A DNA stretch of 64,000 bases from Typhlomys cinereus (GCA_023101885.1 JALPQD010000053.1:6391447-6455446); one strand, 5' to 3'; shown: positions 32,560-44,564, numbered from the stretch's first letter. A program made the numbers and translations. The notes: a model not told the origin generated them from the sequence alone.

Positions 32560-32830
32560 GTATACATGTGTGTGAGCATGTGTGGATAAGCATATATGCA
32601 GGCATGTGAGCCTGGTTACACATTTAGAGGTCACCAGTGTCCTCCACTATCTGATTTATTCTCGTGAGAAAGGGTCTCCCACTAAGTTGCAGCTCATTAT
32701 TTTTCCACCAGACTGGTTGGCACAAGCCCCATTTATCTGTCTCTGCCCCTACCTACCCCTAGAGCTTCAGACACATACAACTATGCCACACTTTTTACTT
32801 GGGTGCTGGGGATGCAAAAGCAGATCCTCA
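32560..32830 (-). mobile_element. B3/B4-like SINE, diverged
   Basis: TG-rich start, TTTAGAGGTCACCAGTGTCC, GAGAAAGGGTCTCCCACTAA, then TGGGTGCTGGGGATGCAAAA and CAGATCCTCATGCTTGC, where it meets the TG tail of the next SINE. Confidence 0.5.
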
Positions 32831-32834
32831 TGCT

Positions 32835-32837
<3 letters not shown>

Positions 32838-32898
<61 letters not shown>

Positions 32899-33098
32899 GT
32901 GTGTGTGTGTACAGAAGAGGGCACTGTGTGTGCCTGTAGAGGCCCAACGATGACTTTGGGATTCATCCTAGATTGCTTTACCTGGGCTTTCTCAGGCTCT
33001 GCGATTTCCCCCAGGCATGTGTGATCTAGGACCTGAACTCATATCCTTTTGCTTTCAAAGCAAAGGCTTAATTCCCGTGCCATCTCTCCAATCCCTTA
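32838..33098 (-). mobile_element. Dip-like SINE with a long TG array
   Basis: Begins with about 75 bases of TG (32838-32912), then GTGCCTGTAGAGGCCCAACG, TTTGGGATTCATCCTAG, ACCTGAACTCATATCCTTTT, and the head TTCCCGTGCCATCTCTCC. It shares GTAGAGGCCCAAC with the inner SINE of the 15335 nest, so both belong to one subgroup. Confidence 0.8.
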
Positions 33099-34285
33099 GG
33101 CCCACTTTTTTTTTTTAAGAGAGCAAATATCAGTATTTTTATCCATTTTTCATCCAGATTCTCAAAGCAGTTTGTGAATAAAAGCTCATTTTTATTTATT
33201 CCCATCCACCAAATATGAATAAAGGAATGGGTTTAAAATAATGTGATAATGACAAATATTGCAGTTTACTAAGAGCAGCCTATGCTATAAGGTAGAATTA
33301 TCCATTTCTTACCCTGGAGGATCAAAAATGTCTGGTTCCTTGTTGAGATTCACAGATGTAGTGGAAATAACTGAGAGCTGTTAAGTCTCTGGATCTGAGT
33401 GTCAAATGACCTGGGTTGAATCCTACATGCATTTCTTTCCCTGCCTGTGACTTTGGGAAAGTGAACCTGTCCTGGTTCCCATTTCCTCCACAAAAGTGAT
33501 GAAGGTGAAAACTGGTATCCAGGCTGAGGGATGTCATGAGGATCGAATCAAGTGCCGGAGACACAGAGTAGCTGGAAATTGTCATGTTAAGTGCAATTCT
33601 GACTGCACTTATTCAGATAATTGTAAAGAAATGAAAATTCAACTCGCTCAGTTTAAGCAGCCAGAGAGTCACGGCGTGATATGCTTCCCACCTTCCTTGG
33701 AGCGCAGTCTCAGAGTTTGCTAACAGGAACCTTCCCAGCAGCTCTTTGTTTCTTCTTGCCTTCGAGATATCCAGCAGGCAGATTTTGTGACTACAACACG
33801 GCTACTCACAGTCCCCAACTGTGTTTCCTGTCCAGAGGAAGAAAGAGAAAAAAAAATGTTTTTGTTACAAAGGCTGAGAGAAGCAGCCCAGCTTTGATCA
33901 AATACTCATTCCTGAACCCAGACAATCACCCACAACAGATCCGGGACTTGTGTTAAGGGTTAGATTTGCCCGTTTCAAACCGTAGTCCCAGGAAGAGTTC
34001 TGTATAAAGGACCCTCACAGTCATATACCAAAAGTTGGATCAGAAAGAGATCAAACACACAGGAGTCCAGGGGACAGGTGACAGGGCTTGGACTGGGTTT
34101 GTCCTCTCACAGTACTCTAGGTTTCCCCAGAGGTGCTGTTAACTGAACCCTACAGGCCCCTTCAAGTTGGCCTAACCCACTGCACACTGTTGCTTTCTTC
34201 AGTATTGCCCCTGACCGCTACTGTCCTACGACTTCTCCGTCCCCACGGTTTTTGAAAAAATTACAGTCAAGTTTAGTTGATTTGA
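33099..34285. other. unassigned flanking sequence
   Basis: No repeat or gene was recognised. Short open frames here are not supported as genes. Confidence 0.4.
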
Positions 34286-34430
34286 TTTTTTTTTTTTTTG
34301 AAGCAGGATCTCATGTAGCTCTCACTGGCTTTGAAATCATTATGTATCCAAGAATGACTGTGAACTTTTGAGCTTCCTCTCTTTACCTCCCAAATGCTGG
34401 GATTACAGTAATTACATCATATCTGATTTT
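34286..34430 (-). mobile_element. B1 SINE
   Basis: Antisense B1: T-run, GAAGCAGGATCTCATGTAGC, TCACTGGCTTTGAAATCA, CCTCCCAAATGCTGGGATTA, then an ATCTGATTTT end. Confidence 0.75.
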
Positions 34431-34504
34431 AAGGGTGTTAGGGATGGAGACTAGGGTTTAAGACATGCTATGTAATCGTTCCCAGAACTATAGTTTGATT
34501 TTAT

Positions 34505-34690
34505 AGCTTGCTATACTTATTTTTTTTCAATGTGTATGTGTGTGCGCATGTGTATATTGGTCTACATGTGCTATAGCATGAATGTGGACATTAGAGGGCA
34601 ACTTGGTGATGCCTGCTCTCTCTCCTTTACATGGGTTTTGAGGGCGGAGCTCAGATTGGCAATATGACACAGCAAGCGCCTTGAAAGCAA
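34505..34690 (-). mobile_element. B3-like SINE, truncated
   Basis: TG-rich start, GGACATTAGAGGGCAACTTG, GTGATGCCTGCTCTCTCTCC, CATGGGTTTTGAGGGCGGAG and CAGCAAGCGCCTTG follow the antisense B3 pattern; the terminal head is missing. Confidence 0.5.
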
Positions 34691-34839
34691 CAAGAGCTAT
34701 CTTTCCTGTCCCATAGTTATATTTTTCATGCATAGCTATCAATGCTGATAGCTATGACGGCCAGAATGAAGAATAGTCTGGAACCTTGTTTCTCTAGTGT
34801 TAGGAATCGAATACAACATCTTACACGTGGTTATTTTTA

Positions 34840-35210
34840 AAATATGTATTAGCTTTATTTATTTCTAAGTTGTATTAACCACAAATTTATGTACCAATAT
34901 TGCCCTTCCCACCTTTCTTGTTCTCCCCTACCACCCATTTTTTCTCCTGTTCTGCATTTCCCTACATGTGCAAATGGGTTACCTCTAGAATGCCTGCAGT
35001 AGCTGGTGCTTGGACACCTGATGGGGTGCAAATGGTCTACCAGTGGGTAGACCGTATAGAGTTTCCCTCCTCTCTTCTGTCTAGCAGTGGTCCCATCAGG
35101 GTAGCATCACGTCTGGTGGGTTTTTCCCTGTTCCGTTGCTCTTGCATATGTTATACAAAGGTTCTATCACTAAACCAGACTTCCGTTTGCCCTGCATAAC
35201 GTCTTTATGT
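34840..35210 (-). mobile_element. LINE-1 3' UTR, antisense
   Basis: AT-rich start and then CCTTCCCACCTTTCTTGTTC, CATTTCCCTACATGTGCAAA, TGGGTTACCTCTAG. This follows the same order as the reverse of the L1 end at 62985-63430 and the copy at 38280 (CATGTGTGACCTAATGGG-like block). Boundaries approximate. Confidence 0.5.
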
Positions 35211-36410
35211 TCAGATTTGGGCTTCTGAGTTTGGCTTTGATGAAGAAGTTCAGAAAAAAAGTCACAACAAACCCTCTCTTTGACTGCAGATGGACACTTG
35301 AAAGTTTTCTACACTGGAAAACTTGCACACTAATATCCATCCCCAGCATTCAGAGGACAGAAAAATAGGGAATTTACATCAGTGGAAGACCAAGGACAGA
35401 GATGTGGAGAGTGACGTCCACACACCGGAAGCTCGAGAGACGGGGCAGAGACAGCCTGGAATTCTGTGTAAGTGGGTCTCGCTAAGCTGAGAGCAGCCGC
35501 CGAATCTACCCCACCCCTCAGTCAGATCGCTGGGGTGCAGAGTAACGAGTGACAGAGGTGCAGACCAATGTCTCCACCTGAAACTCCACAGTCCCAGGAG
35601 AACCAAGATAGCCCACATCTCCCAGAATCCTTCACGGCCAGACTTGATTGACAGCTCCTGCAGGACCTGAGATTGTCTGGGGTACAATGGTCTTACTGAA
35701 GAGCATCTAGGGTTGGATGGCCCAAGAAGAGCAAGGACAGAGAGACAGGCCTCGTGGCCACCAGAGAACCTCGTGGGAAGTGCAATGAACCCTGAGATGC
35801 AGAAGGGGTTCTGAGGAGCCAGCTCATCTCAACAGAGAGGGCAAGAAGTGCCACCAGGGGTAGACACTGGAAAACAGCCCTCCTCCCGCAAAGGCTAAAG
35901 CACGTGATAGAAGTCTAGTGAGTAACACTAGTCCAGGAAGTCCATATAGAGTTCTACTGGCCAGGACACAATCTCAGATAGAGCAAAAGACAGAGAGAAC
36001 AACTGTGGTAGGAAGTTGGAACTCTTGACAGCCTAGTGTACTTGGAATTGAGTGACTCTGAAAGAGCCTCCTGCTTCAGATCAGAAGAGGCGGGGTCTGG
36101 AGTGGGTGGGAATAGAGCTAAATTGTTGAGAGAGAAAAAATACAGGTGGACTTTTATATATCTGATTTATTGTGGTGCTAGAAATGTAAAACTCACTGCA
36201 TGAAGACGAACGAGAAAGCAATTCCTGTTGGAAAAAGCTTCAATCTGGGAGTGTGTTGCATTCTGAAGTGTGGAAGACTGAGTTTTCTACCTTAAAATTT
36301 TGCAACAGACATTAATGAATACATATGCTTAATCTTGTAAATTCAGCTTATGTGAGGTTGCATAAAGCAAGATCCAGAAATGCTAATGCTTTATAAAAAG
36401 GCAGTGTCAA
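35211..36410. other. unassigned, possibly retroelement-derived
   Basis: Between 35380 and 36110 the sequence is purine-rich with phrases such as GAACCTCGTGGGAAGTGCAA and several CpGs. This could be an old L1 5' region or LTR, but I could not match it. No open frame suggests a gene. Confidence 0.25.
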
Positions 36411-36415
36411 TTGAA

Positions 36416-36448
36416 AGAGCGAGCGAGCGAGCGAGCAAGCGAGAGAGA
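36416..36448 (+). repeat. (GAGC)n short array
   Basis: About five to six GAGC units with one GCAA interruption, ending in GAGAGAGA. Confidence 0.85.
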
Positions 36449-37126
36449 ACACAAAATGAAGTCTGATAAGAAGCAGTCTATTAAGTTGGGAATGACACTT
36501 TACAAAAGAAATGCTGAGATGACAGATCAGTCAGGAAGTGTAAATTTTGACAGGGTACAGATTGAATTCTGTCTAGAAATAATATTGAAATCATCCTCAG
36601 CTATTATTTAATTCCATGCGTACCTCCATGGCATCCATGAGCCAAGGGAACCTTTCCACCTTCTCATCACACGTGCTAGAAAGACAACAGGAAAAAGACC
36701 CAGATATCTCGGAGGACTGATTCACAGTGGCAGCATTTTTTGACCCACTGAAATATATATAGCCATTATCAGAAGTGGCACAAACCCCAGCTATTTTCAT
36801 TGCATGTGCCAGAGAAGTGAGTACAGCTCATCGAGTGTGATTACTGGCACTGCCACCCAGTAATGCTGGGAGCCTCAGCATTTAGCTTAGACTTCATGCC
36901 AGGAGACAGTGTCCTCCTAAATACTTTAAAACAAGATGCCGGAGAACCTGGGTGCTTTAGTAGGTAGAAGAATATTCATTCTTTAGGGAAATCACACATC
37001 TAGAACAAGGAGACGTCAAGGAGAAGCGTCAAAGAGCTACAGACTTACAGAGACAATTCCTTGGTACCAAAGGCCCAGGACTCGGAGACAGTTGTGAGTT
37101 TGTGTAAAAGAAATGGCATGAACTAG
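36449..37126. other. unassigned flanking sequence
   Basis: No gene or repeat recognised. Confidence 0.4.
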
Positions 37127-37429
37127 GGAACTAGTTTAGTGGGGAAAGTGCTGGCTATACAAGCACAAGGACTTGAGTTTGGATTCCAAGCACTCACACG
37201 AAAAACTAGGTGTGGTGGCATATTTCTGTAATCCCAGCGATAAGATGGCAGAGACGGGAGATCCTGTAGGATGGCTAGCCAGTCAATCTAGCAAAAATGA
37301 GGGACTCCAAGTGCAGAGAGAGAGAGAGAGAAAGAGAGAGAGAGTTGGAAAACAATTGAGGAAGACACCCATCATTGAGTTCTGTCCTCTGTACACTTGT
37401 ACCCCCACATGCATGCACACATACCAATG

Positions 37430-37483
<54 letters not shown>

Positions 37484-37490
37484 TTCATAA
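37127..37490 (+). mobile_element. B2-like SINE, older subfamily, with GA and CA arrays
   Basis: Head GGGAACTAGTTTAGTGGGGA, TGCTGGCTATACAAGCACAAG, body GTGGTGGCATATTTCTGTAA and GGATGGCTAGCCAGTC, an internal GA array (37315-37343), and a CA array (37432-37479). Same body type as 27583. Confidence 0.65.
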
Positions 37491-38279
37491 CTTGTAAAAA
37501 GGAAATGGCTTGACCTTCTCCCCAGAACTTAGAGGTACTGACCAACATCTCAGGGCAGGGAGGGTAGCAGAAGGAGTGGTTGGTTGGAAAGGTTGTTCAG
37601 TCACAAACAGATAAAGAATTGTCATCCATCCTCCATCGTATACAGATCTCGTCACAGGGTTAAACATTCTGGACATACACTTTTGATCAGCCCTAGAAAT
37701 CCAGGGTAAATATCACTCTCTGTACACATCCTGACTGGTTATTAAAGTCGAGATTCTGGCCAAGGAGTCCATGCCAAACTGTTTGGCTGATTGTGCTTCC
37801 TAAGCTATACTTACTGATCTCTCTTAAGATGCAGTGTCCTATCATCTTCCCGAGCATGTAGTCTCATGTGCTTTGAACCTCTTGCGTAGCTAAGCCGGGG
37901 ATGTGATTCCCCTTGCCTTCCTCTGTAAGTCAGCATATAAACTCCCTGTACTTAGTGTTGGTGATACGCAGGAGCTGGTTGTACTGACTCCTAAGAGTCA
38001 ATTACTGATTCCCAGGAATGTTATGAGCTAGGCATTAAACATAGCTGCTATTAAAAACTGGATTGTATACATTTATAATCAAATAAATTGTATTACGAGC
38101 AAAGGAAGACATGCTTTCTAATAATTTATTATATTTTTCCTGTTTCTCAGGCCTTTAGGATATTTATAGGTGTTATTCTTGTACAGTAGTGTGTGCTATA
38201 GTGTGTGTCTCTTCACAGCGCTGCATTCAATAACATCACATTGAAAATTTAAGCTTAGTCCTGATGAGGGTACTTTCTT
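37491..38279. other. unassigned flanking sequence
   Basis: AT-rich in the right half (38040-38160). No gene or repeat recognised. Confidence 0.4.
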
Positions 38280-39060
38280 CTTTTTAACTTTTATTTCTTA
38301 TTCTTTGACACTAGCATACATAAATACAATGAATTTGCATGTTTTCACCCCTTACTACTTAATCCCATCCCCCCCCCCGCCTGTCCCATTTTATGCTTTT
38401 TTCCTTTCCAGTCAGTCTCCCTCCTACATACATACATACATGTCTTTTTTTTTTTAATTTTTTTTTATTATTATTACTTATTCAACTGTGTGCATGTGCG
38501 TGTGTATGTGCGCGCGCGTGTGTGTGTATCTGTGTGTGCCTGTGTCTGTGTATGTGTAGAACCACGGACGAATTCGCGAACCACCATGGACGCCTCCACC
38601 TCCTTCTGCCCCGGGATTCACAGGCTCCGCCCTACCAGGGCCAGAAGCTCAGGCCGCCCCCGCTTCCGCCTGGCGTCTATACGTGGGATCTGGGATCCGA
38701 ACTCGGGACCTTCCGCCTGCAAGGCGGAGGCTTAACCCCTGAGCCACCTCTCCAGCCCCACATGTCTTTTTTATATGTGTGACCTAATGGGTTTCATCTG
38801 GGATGTCTGTACTGAAAAGTGCCTGAGCACTTGCTGGGATGTGAATGACGTATCAGTGCATACGTAGTTGAACAAAGAAGCTCCCTTTCTCCTGTCTGGG
38901 ATAAGGTGTAGTATTTCTTGACCTCTTCTCCTGTCCATGGGGAAATGTTGATGGGCAGAGTATGGCAGAGGTCTAGTGGAAATAGATATCGCTGCATCAA
39001 GCTCTTGAATACAGCTGCCTTGTCACAACTTGTCATACTGTCTCGACCCCCAGATTCTTA
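38280..39060 (-). mobile_element. LINE-1 3' UTR, antisense, split by a young SINE
   Basis: Left part 38280-38450 (GACACTAGCATACATAAATA, CAGTCTCCCTCCTACATAC) and right part 38760-39060 (ATATGTGTGACCTAATGGG, TTCATCTGGGATGTC) read together as the reverse of the L1 3' end at 62985 (CTCCCTCCTAG...CATGTGTGGTCCACTGGG). The split point is the SINE insertion. Confidence 0.7.
38451..38759 (-). mobile_element. youngest-looking Dip-like SINE, perfect 13-bp target duplication
   Basis: Antisense copy with a T-rich start, a TG/CG tail (38488-38557), AACCACGGACGAATTCGCGA, a CpG-rich body (CAGGCCGCCCCCGCTTCCGC), an intact B box (GGATCCGAACTC), and the head CTGAGCCACCTCTCCAGCCCC. ACATGTCTTTTTT at 38438-38450 is repeated at 38760-38772. 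CpG content is the highest of all SINE copies here, and the body is about as expected for a source-like sequence. It lies inside an L1 3' UTR. Confidence 0.93.
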
Positions 39061-39257
39061 TATTCTTACCACCCCCTTCCCATAAGGTTCCCTGAGCCTT
39101 ATATGGGGCGATGATTCTGATGTCCTGCTTAGAGCTGAGCACTGCACAGTCATGTATTCTCTGCACTTTGGGGCAAAGGTGTTTTTGAAAAGAATTTGAA
39201 CAAGGCAAACTCTAAGGGGCCTGATTGTGTTGATGTCTACATTTAAAACATGGCGAA

Positions 39258-39530
39258 GGGCTGGGGACGCAGCTCAGCGGGTGAAGCTTGATGGGAAATA
39301 TGAAGACTAGAGTTCAGTTCACCAGATCCCATGTAAATGTAGGAAACAGCGGTAATTCTTGAGTGCCTGTGGAAACCAGGAGACAGAGGTCAAAGAATCT
39401 CTGGAAATGCAAGCTAGCTTGGCTTATCCAGGATCAGTGGCGAGACCCAGTTTCTGAGAAGGAGGAAAAGTGAGGAGTACCCCTCAAACGTTGTCCTCTA
39501 CCTCCACCCATAATGACCTGTGTCATCACT
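39258..39530 (+). mobile_element. B2-like SINE, diverged
   Basis: Head GGGCTGGGGACGCAGCTCAGC, CTAGAGTTCAGTTCACCAGATC, then GGAGACAGAGGTCAAAGAATC and a Dip-unlike body with TTGTCCTCTACCTCCACC at the end. Confidence 0.5.
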
Positions 39531-40394
39531 GAAGAGTAATGTAACAAATGCCTTTGCTGGTTTATTTTGTGATTTCTCTATTTACTTGTTCACAAATGCA
39601 AACATAAATCATTCACATGGGAACTACACATGCGTCCATTCCTACTGTAAGCTAGCTCTGCACTCAAGGACCCAGCAAAACATCACCTAATGCATTTCGT
39701 GAGAATTCATTGCTACATGGAGTTTACCAAAAGGCACCGAGTATATGTATATGATATGGGCCATTCCACACCACAAGACGTTTGAAACCCCCAAAGAAAG
39801 GCTTTTACAGGATGACCCCTGAAGCAAGACAGGAAAATATTTCAGAACAGACTCCTTGGCCTTATTTGAACCACTCCAATGGAAAGGCCTGAGTTAGAAG
39901 TTGGCTGGGGCTGTCTGATGCCCATGTTGTGCTGGTTTTCAATTTACTTAAGTAGAGACCCTGGCACCTCTCATCCCGTGGATTCTAACATCTCTCTCAC
40001 CCTTTGCTCATGGAAGTCACCTCTATACTTCTGCTCTCTGCTACCGTGGGCCTTGGAGTGACAACAGGATGCGAAACCTAAACTCCCAGAAGCATGAATG
40101 GTGTAAGCACAGGACCACTTTCAGATTCCTCATCTAGGTCACGGGACTGCTGGTTACTATGGAACAAGACTATGTGTCATGGCATGAGGAAAACTGTATT
40201 TATTCAAAATAGTGTGAGCAGAAGAAAACCACAGGAGCCCAAGTGGCAGAGCAAGCCCATAACTGGGGGAAAAAAATGCAAATGCATGTCACGCTTGCCT
40301 CTTTCTTTACAAATAAAAATAAATAGAACAAAGAAATCACATAAATGGCAAGTTATTGCTTTCTTTATTTAAAAAAAAAATCACCTATCATAGG
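39531..40394. other. unassigned flanking sequence
   Basis: No gene or repeat recognised. Confidence 0.4.
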
Positions 40395-40905
40395 GTTTGG
40401 GGACTAGCATGATTTATTTTGTTTGTCAGTTTGATTGCATCTGGCCTCAACTGAGCTTCTGGGCACACCTGTGAGGGATTTTCTTGATTGGTTATTGAAG
40501 GGGAAGCCCCACCCTAAATGTGGACAGTACTTTCCCAGGGCAGCCCAGATAGAAGGAAGACCTGGAGAAAAGCTCATGCTTTTTGTCTGCTAGTTTTCAC
40601 GTCTCCCTGGAGAGTGTAGCTGCTGCTGCTGCTGCTTGCATCCTTCTATGACATTAGAAGCCTCCTCTTTGGCATAACATGAACTGAAATGGCTCTCCAG
40701 GTATTCTCCAGACCTTTGGACCAGATTGGAGCTACCCTAACCTCATACACAGAGCAGTTACTGATTCTCAGTCTCTCTCTGGTGAGGAGGGCTATTGCTG
40801 GACCTCCCAGACCATATCATGTAAGATTGGCTAATCTAATAAATCACTTTTCACATATGCATGTAAGGGTTCTGTTCCTCTAGAGAAGATCCTGTAGTAT
40901 ACAGA
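40395..40905 (+). mobile_element. MTD-like MaLR solo LTR
   Basis: Follows the MTD layout: TTGTCAGTTTGATTGCATCT, GCTTCTGGGCACACCTGTGA, GGGAAGCCCCACCCTAAATG, TGGACAGTAC, GAAGGAAGACCTGGAGAAAA, a TGCTGCTGCTGCTGCTTGC patch, AATCTAATAAATCACTTTTC, and GGTTCTGTTCCTCTAGAGAA near the end. Ends approximate; no flanking duplication identified. Confidence 0.7.
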
Positions 40906-42967
40906 GACACGCTGGAGAAACTCATCTAGTAGTTAATGTGAAAATTTTATCTTGTTGAAAGGTAATTTGCCTTCTGGCTAATGCTTTCAATATCTGCTCA
41001 GTTCAAAAGTCATCTCTTGGTCTCCAGTGTACTCTAAAAATTAACATGTGATTACATGCGGGCTGACTTAAACACTTGCATGCAAGCCAGTAATTATGAA
41101 GACATCACTGGTGCCTTGGTGAAAATTATCATTTTTCACTTTCATAATTCCTATACAATGTTCCTCCAGGGATATGCAGTCAAAATGTTTTATCTTTAAA
41201 ACAAAAGGAGTTTAAAACATAATCATTACTTTCGTGACACAATGAGATTTTTACTTGAACTGATGAATTGTCTGAAATCTATATAAATGATTAATAATTC
41301 TTTGCATAGCTACCAAAATGAAGACCTATTGACCCAGTTGAATCTCTCCATTCTGTGACAGAAAGCCAAAAGCAAACAAATGTGCCAGTGCCAGGAGTGC
41401 CAAGTATCTGAGATGCTGAGGTGGGAGGATTGCTTGAGCCTAAGAATTTTTGTGCAGCCAGGACAATGCAGAAAGACCTCATCTTGCAAAAGTAAAAGGA
41501 AGAGAAGGAAAATAATAAAATGAGAAGAACTCTCTGGTTAACTGTGTCTTAAGCTGTTGAAATCCCTTCTCTGAAAGGCTGAAAACAATTTCCATTGTAT
41601 CTAATCTACCTTCAGATCAAATTCAGCCTCTGTATTTCAAGAGTCGCCTTTCTGGGTACTGTGTCAATGAGGAAGCAAGGAGCATAGCCGCCTTCCAAAA
41701 GATTTGCCTTTCTCTTCCCAGATCCAACTAGTTGGACTTTAATAGATGATATTCGAATAGCCCATGAGTTTTCCCATCAACATTACAACACTGATATTCC
41801 CACGCTAATGGGCTGATTTATAAAGTCTCAATTCCCCTTTGGGAGTGTCCCGGCCCAGCGTGGTACTTACTTGTGACTGGATAAATATTACAGAAATCAC
41901 TTGAAGACAGCTTTTCCCGCTCCCACTAGGGCAAGGTGAAAATGAAACTATCGCTCCTGTCTTATTCTCACAGCTCTTGGTTTTTCAATATAAAAGGTCA
42001 AGAGGATTCTGATCGCAAATCAAGATTTATTTCAGTAAAATGACACACAGGCAATAGTCACACTGGATGTCTTAGCTCTCTGAGGGGAAGGAACTCTTCC
42101 CTTTACCCTCTGGGCTCTACTATCTATCCAACTCTCCAATTTTGGGTCCCACTTGCTCTTCCACACCATGCATTTAATGGCTCATGGTCCCATTGCAGAT
42201 TGCCACCTGTTTCTTTATAAATAAACAGAGATCCGCAGGAGCACAGCTGCACTTGTTTGTGTATGTCTTGTCTGTTTCTGGGCACAGCAAAACTGAACAA
42301 AGGTGCCAGCCACCCTATGGTCTGCAAATCTGTGACAATCCAGACCTTTGAGAAAAGCCTGTTCTGACCTGCCTGGGGAATCAGTAAGTTCTCTCCCTGA
42401 AGCACATCTGTGAGAAACAGTCCGAGCAAGGGCAGGCCTGCACTTTTCAAGAACACAGCAGATTCTTTCACGCTCTACAAATGTTCCAGTAAAGAATGCC
42501 CACCCCTTCATCTTTACTTTGTGGAGTCCTGCTCATTTCACTGAGAGCCTTGATTTCCTACTGTATAAATGTACTGATCTTAACTTATCTCATTCTTTTC
42601 ATTGGGGTGTGTGTGTGTGTGTGTTCAGGTAAATCATTGAGTTTGTTTAGAGGGAACTGACCTAACCTCTGAATCATAATACCTTTCCAAACAGATTCGT
42701 GACATTCATTTACATAATTGTCCTTCTGCACCACGGTGATGCTTCTCACAAGTGCATTTTGAAGCAGAGGTGCGTTTTATATAAGTCTGTGCTTCCCTGC
42801 CCCCAAATTCCCACCTCAATGCATAATGCATCCTTGCCGCTTCCAACTTAAGTCAAATCACAGTGCCTGTCCTATGGTGTAAGATAAATCCTTAAAGGAT
42901 CAGGGATTAAATGTCAAAATAAGACATTTAAGTGATCTTTTTTAAAGATACTTTAAGAGTGGGGGAG
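40906..42967. other. unassigned flanking sequence with one B1-like piece
   Basis: About 2 kb without a gene. A B1-like segment is listed separately. A short TG run is at 42608-42623. The remainder is unique-looking. Confidence 0.4.
41385..41505 (+). mobile_element. B1-like SINE, diverged
   Basis: GTGCCAAGTATCTGAGATGC, TGAGGTGGGAGGATTGCTTG, AGCCTAAGAATTTTTGTGCA, GCCAGGACAATGCAGAAAGA keep the 7SL-derived order. Very old. Confidence 0.5.
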
Positions 42968-43183
42968 AGAGGATGAATGGTTCAAGTAAACTGCTTGCCT
43001 TACAAGCCTGATGTCTTCAGTTTGAATTCCTTGGATCTCAGGTGGGATCCCACCTGTCATCCTTACACACTTATGGGGAATGAGAAGCAGAGACATGAAA
43101 AATCTCTAGTTTGGGGAATGCATAGCAGAAAAAGACATAGTCTCAACCAAGCTGCCTCAACCTCAACCATGCTCATATAGATA

Positions 43184-43228
<45 letters not shown>

Positions 43229-43340
43229 ATATGCACATATACACATGTACATGTGCACATACATACATATAACACATATACCACTTTTACACACACACCA
43301 CACATTCACATACCACATACCCACTCACTACACATACACA
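42968..43340 (+). mobile_element. B2-like SINE, diverged, with CA array
   Basis: Degraded head (GAGGATGAATGGTTCAAGTA, CTTGCCTTACAAGCCTGATG, CAGTTTGAATTCCTTGG), then GGGAATGAGAAGCAGAGACA and a CA array at 43184-43226 with a mixed CATA/CACA tail. Confidence 0.55.
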
Positions 43341-43387
43341 TAAGTGAATTTACTTATAATTTGTTAATTAAAAAAAAAAACTTTTCT

Positions 43388-43680
43388 AGGACTGGAGAGA
43401 TGATTCAGGAGTTAAAAGTCTGCCTTACAAGCAGAAAGTCCTGAGTTTGTATCCCAGGTCCCACATAACAAAAAGCCAGGCAGAAAGGGTGGCCACCTAT
43501 ACATCCAGCCCTGGTGGGCGGAGCTTGGGAAATCCCACAGTGAAGCAAAAAGAAGGTAGAAGCAATTCAGGATGATTTCCAAAGTCACCCTTGGTCTCCA
43601 CAGGGACACACGGTGTCTTCTGATACACACACACACATACACACACACACACACACAACTAAATAAGTAAATAAACTTTA
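43388..43680 (+). mobile_element. Dip-like SINE
   Basis: Head GGACTGGAGAGATGATTCAGG, B-box region GAGTTTGTATCCCAGGTCC, body AGCCAGGCAGAAAGGGTGGC, CCCTGGTGGGCGGAGCTTGG, GATTTCCAAAGTCACCCTTGG, and a CA array. Short ACTTTTCTA copies lie just left (43380-43388) and right (43687-43695), a possible target duplication. Confidence 0.8.
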
Positions 43681-43777
43681 AAAATACTTTTCTAACTACA
43701 TGTTAAAGTTCAGAAGCAAAAAAAAGGAAATGCTGATAGATTTGATTAACTAACATTTTTAAAGTAAAAGCTTTTTC

Positions 43778-43885
43778 ATGCACTGGACAGATACACACTT
43801 GTAATCTCAGCTTCTCAGACACCTAAGGCAGGAGGATCATGAATTTGAGGTCAGCCTGGGCTACCAAGTCTCAAACAAATAAGCA
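43778..43885 (+). mobile_element. B1 SINE, diverged
   Basis: CACTTGTAATCTCAGCTTCT, CTAAGGCAGGAGGATCATGA, TTTGAGGTCAGCCTGGGCTA, then AAGTCTCAAACAAATAAG. Confidence 0.7.
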
Positions 43886-44191
43886 AATCCTTTAACCAGG
43901 AAAGGTGCTATGAGAAAAAGAGAAAAGACAAATACAAGGAAACATTTGTAATTTCTTTCATAGAGGATAGTGTCCTGAATATAAAGTCTTTCTAAATACA
44001 GAGAAGAAGCCAACATCCTGTACACATATAGTTTAGAGATCGCAGTGAGAAATGTAAATATTCAAAACTATATAAACATATATATCATTCATGATAAAAG
44101 AAATGCAAAATAAACTTCAGCCTGATGGTTTTCTAACTGACACAATTTAAAGTTCTGAAGTGTGTTGATGAGAACTTGGGGAAACAGACAC

Positions 44192-44564
44192 TGTTGTGGT
44201 TTCGATGTTAATTGTCTCCCACGAGCTCTGTGTTTGAATATCTGGTCCCAGCTGGTGGAACTATTGGGGAGATTTAAACATCTTCAGAGAGTGGAGCCTT
44301 GCTGGTGGAGATAAGTCACTGGGTGGGTGGGGAGGAGGGTTGAGACTTATGACAGACCTACCAGCCCAATTTCTCTGGTGCTCTCTGCTTCCTGGGTATG
44401 TATGCCTTTAAGATTGTAGCCCACCTCTGACTTCAGTAGGCTGCTTTCTCTGCCTATGCTATGTGTCCCTTCTAGAACAATAAATCTGAACAATAAACCC
44501 TTTCTGCCTTATGTTGTTGGAGTCTATAGTGCTTTATCACAGCAACTGAAGAATACCTGCGACA
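44192..44564 (+). mobile_element. ORR1-like MaLR solo LTR with 5-bp target duplication
   Basis: Starts TGTTGTGGTTTCGATGTTAA and includes TCTCCCACGAGCTCTGTGTT, ATCTGGTCCCAGCTGGTGGA, GAGTGGAGCCTTGCTGGTGG, CTGCTTCCTGGGTATG, and CTTTATCACAGCAACTGAAG, ending CTGCGACA. GACAC at 44187-44191 is repeated at 44565-44569. Length 373 bp. Confidence 0.92.

Noticed and set aside
32582..32953. 123-codon plus-strand frame with a CVCVCV run
   Set aside because: Runs across two SINEs and a TG array.
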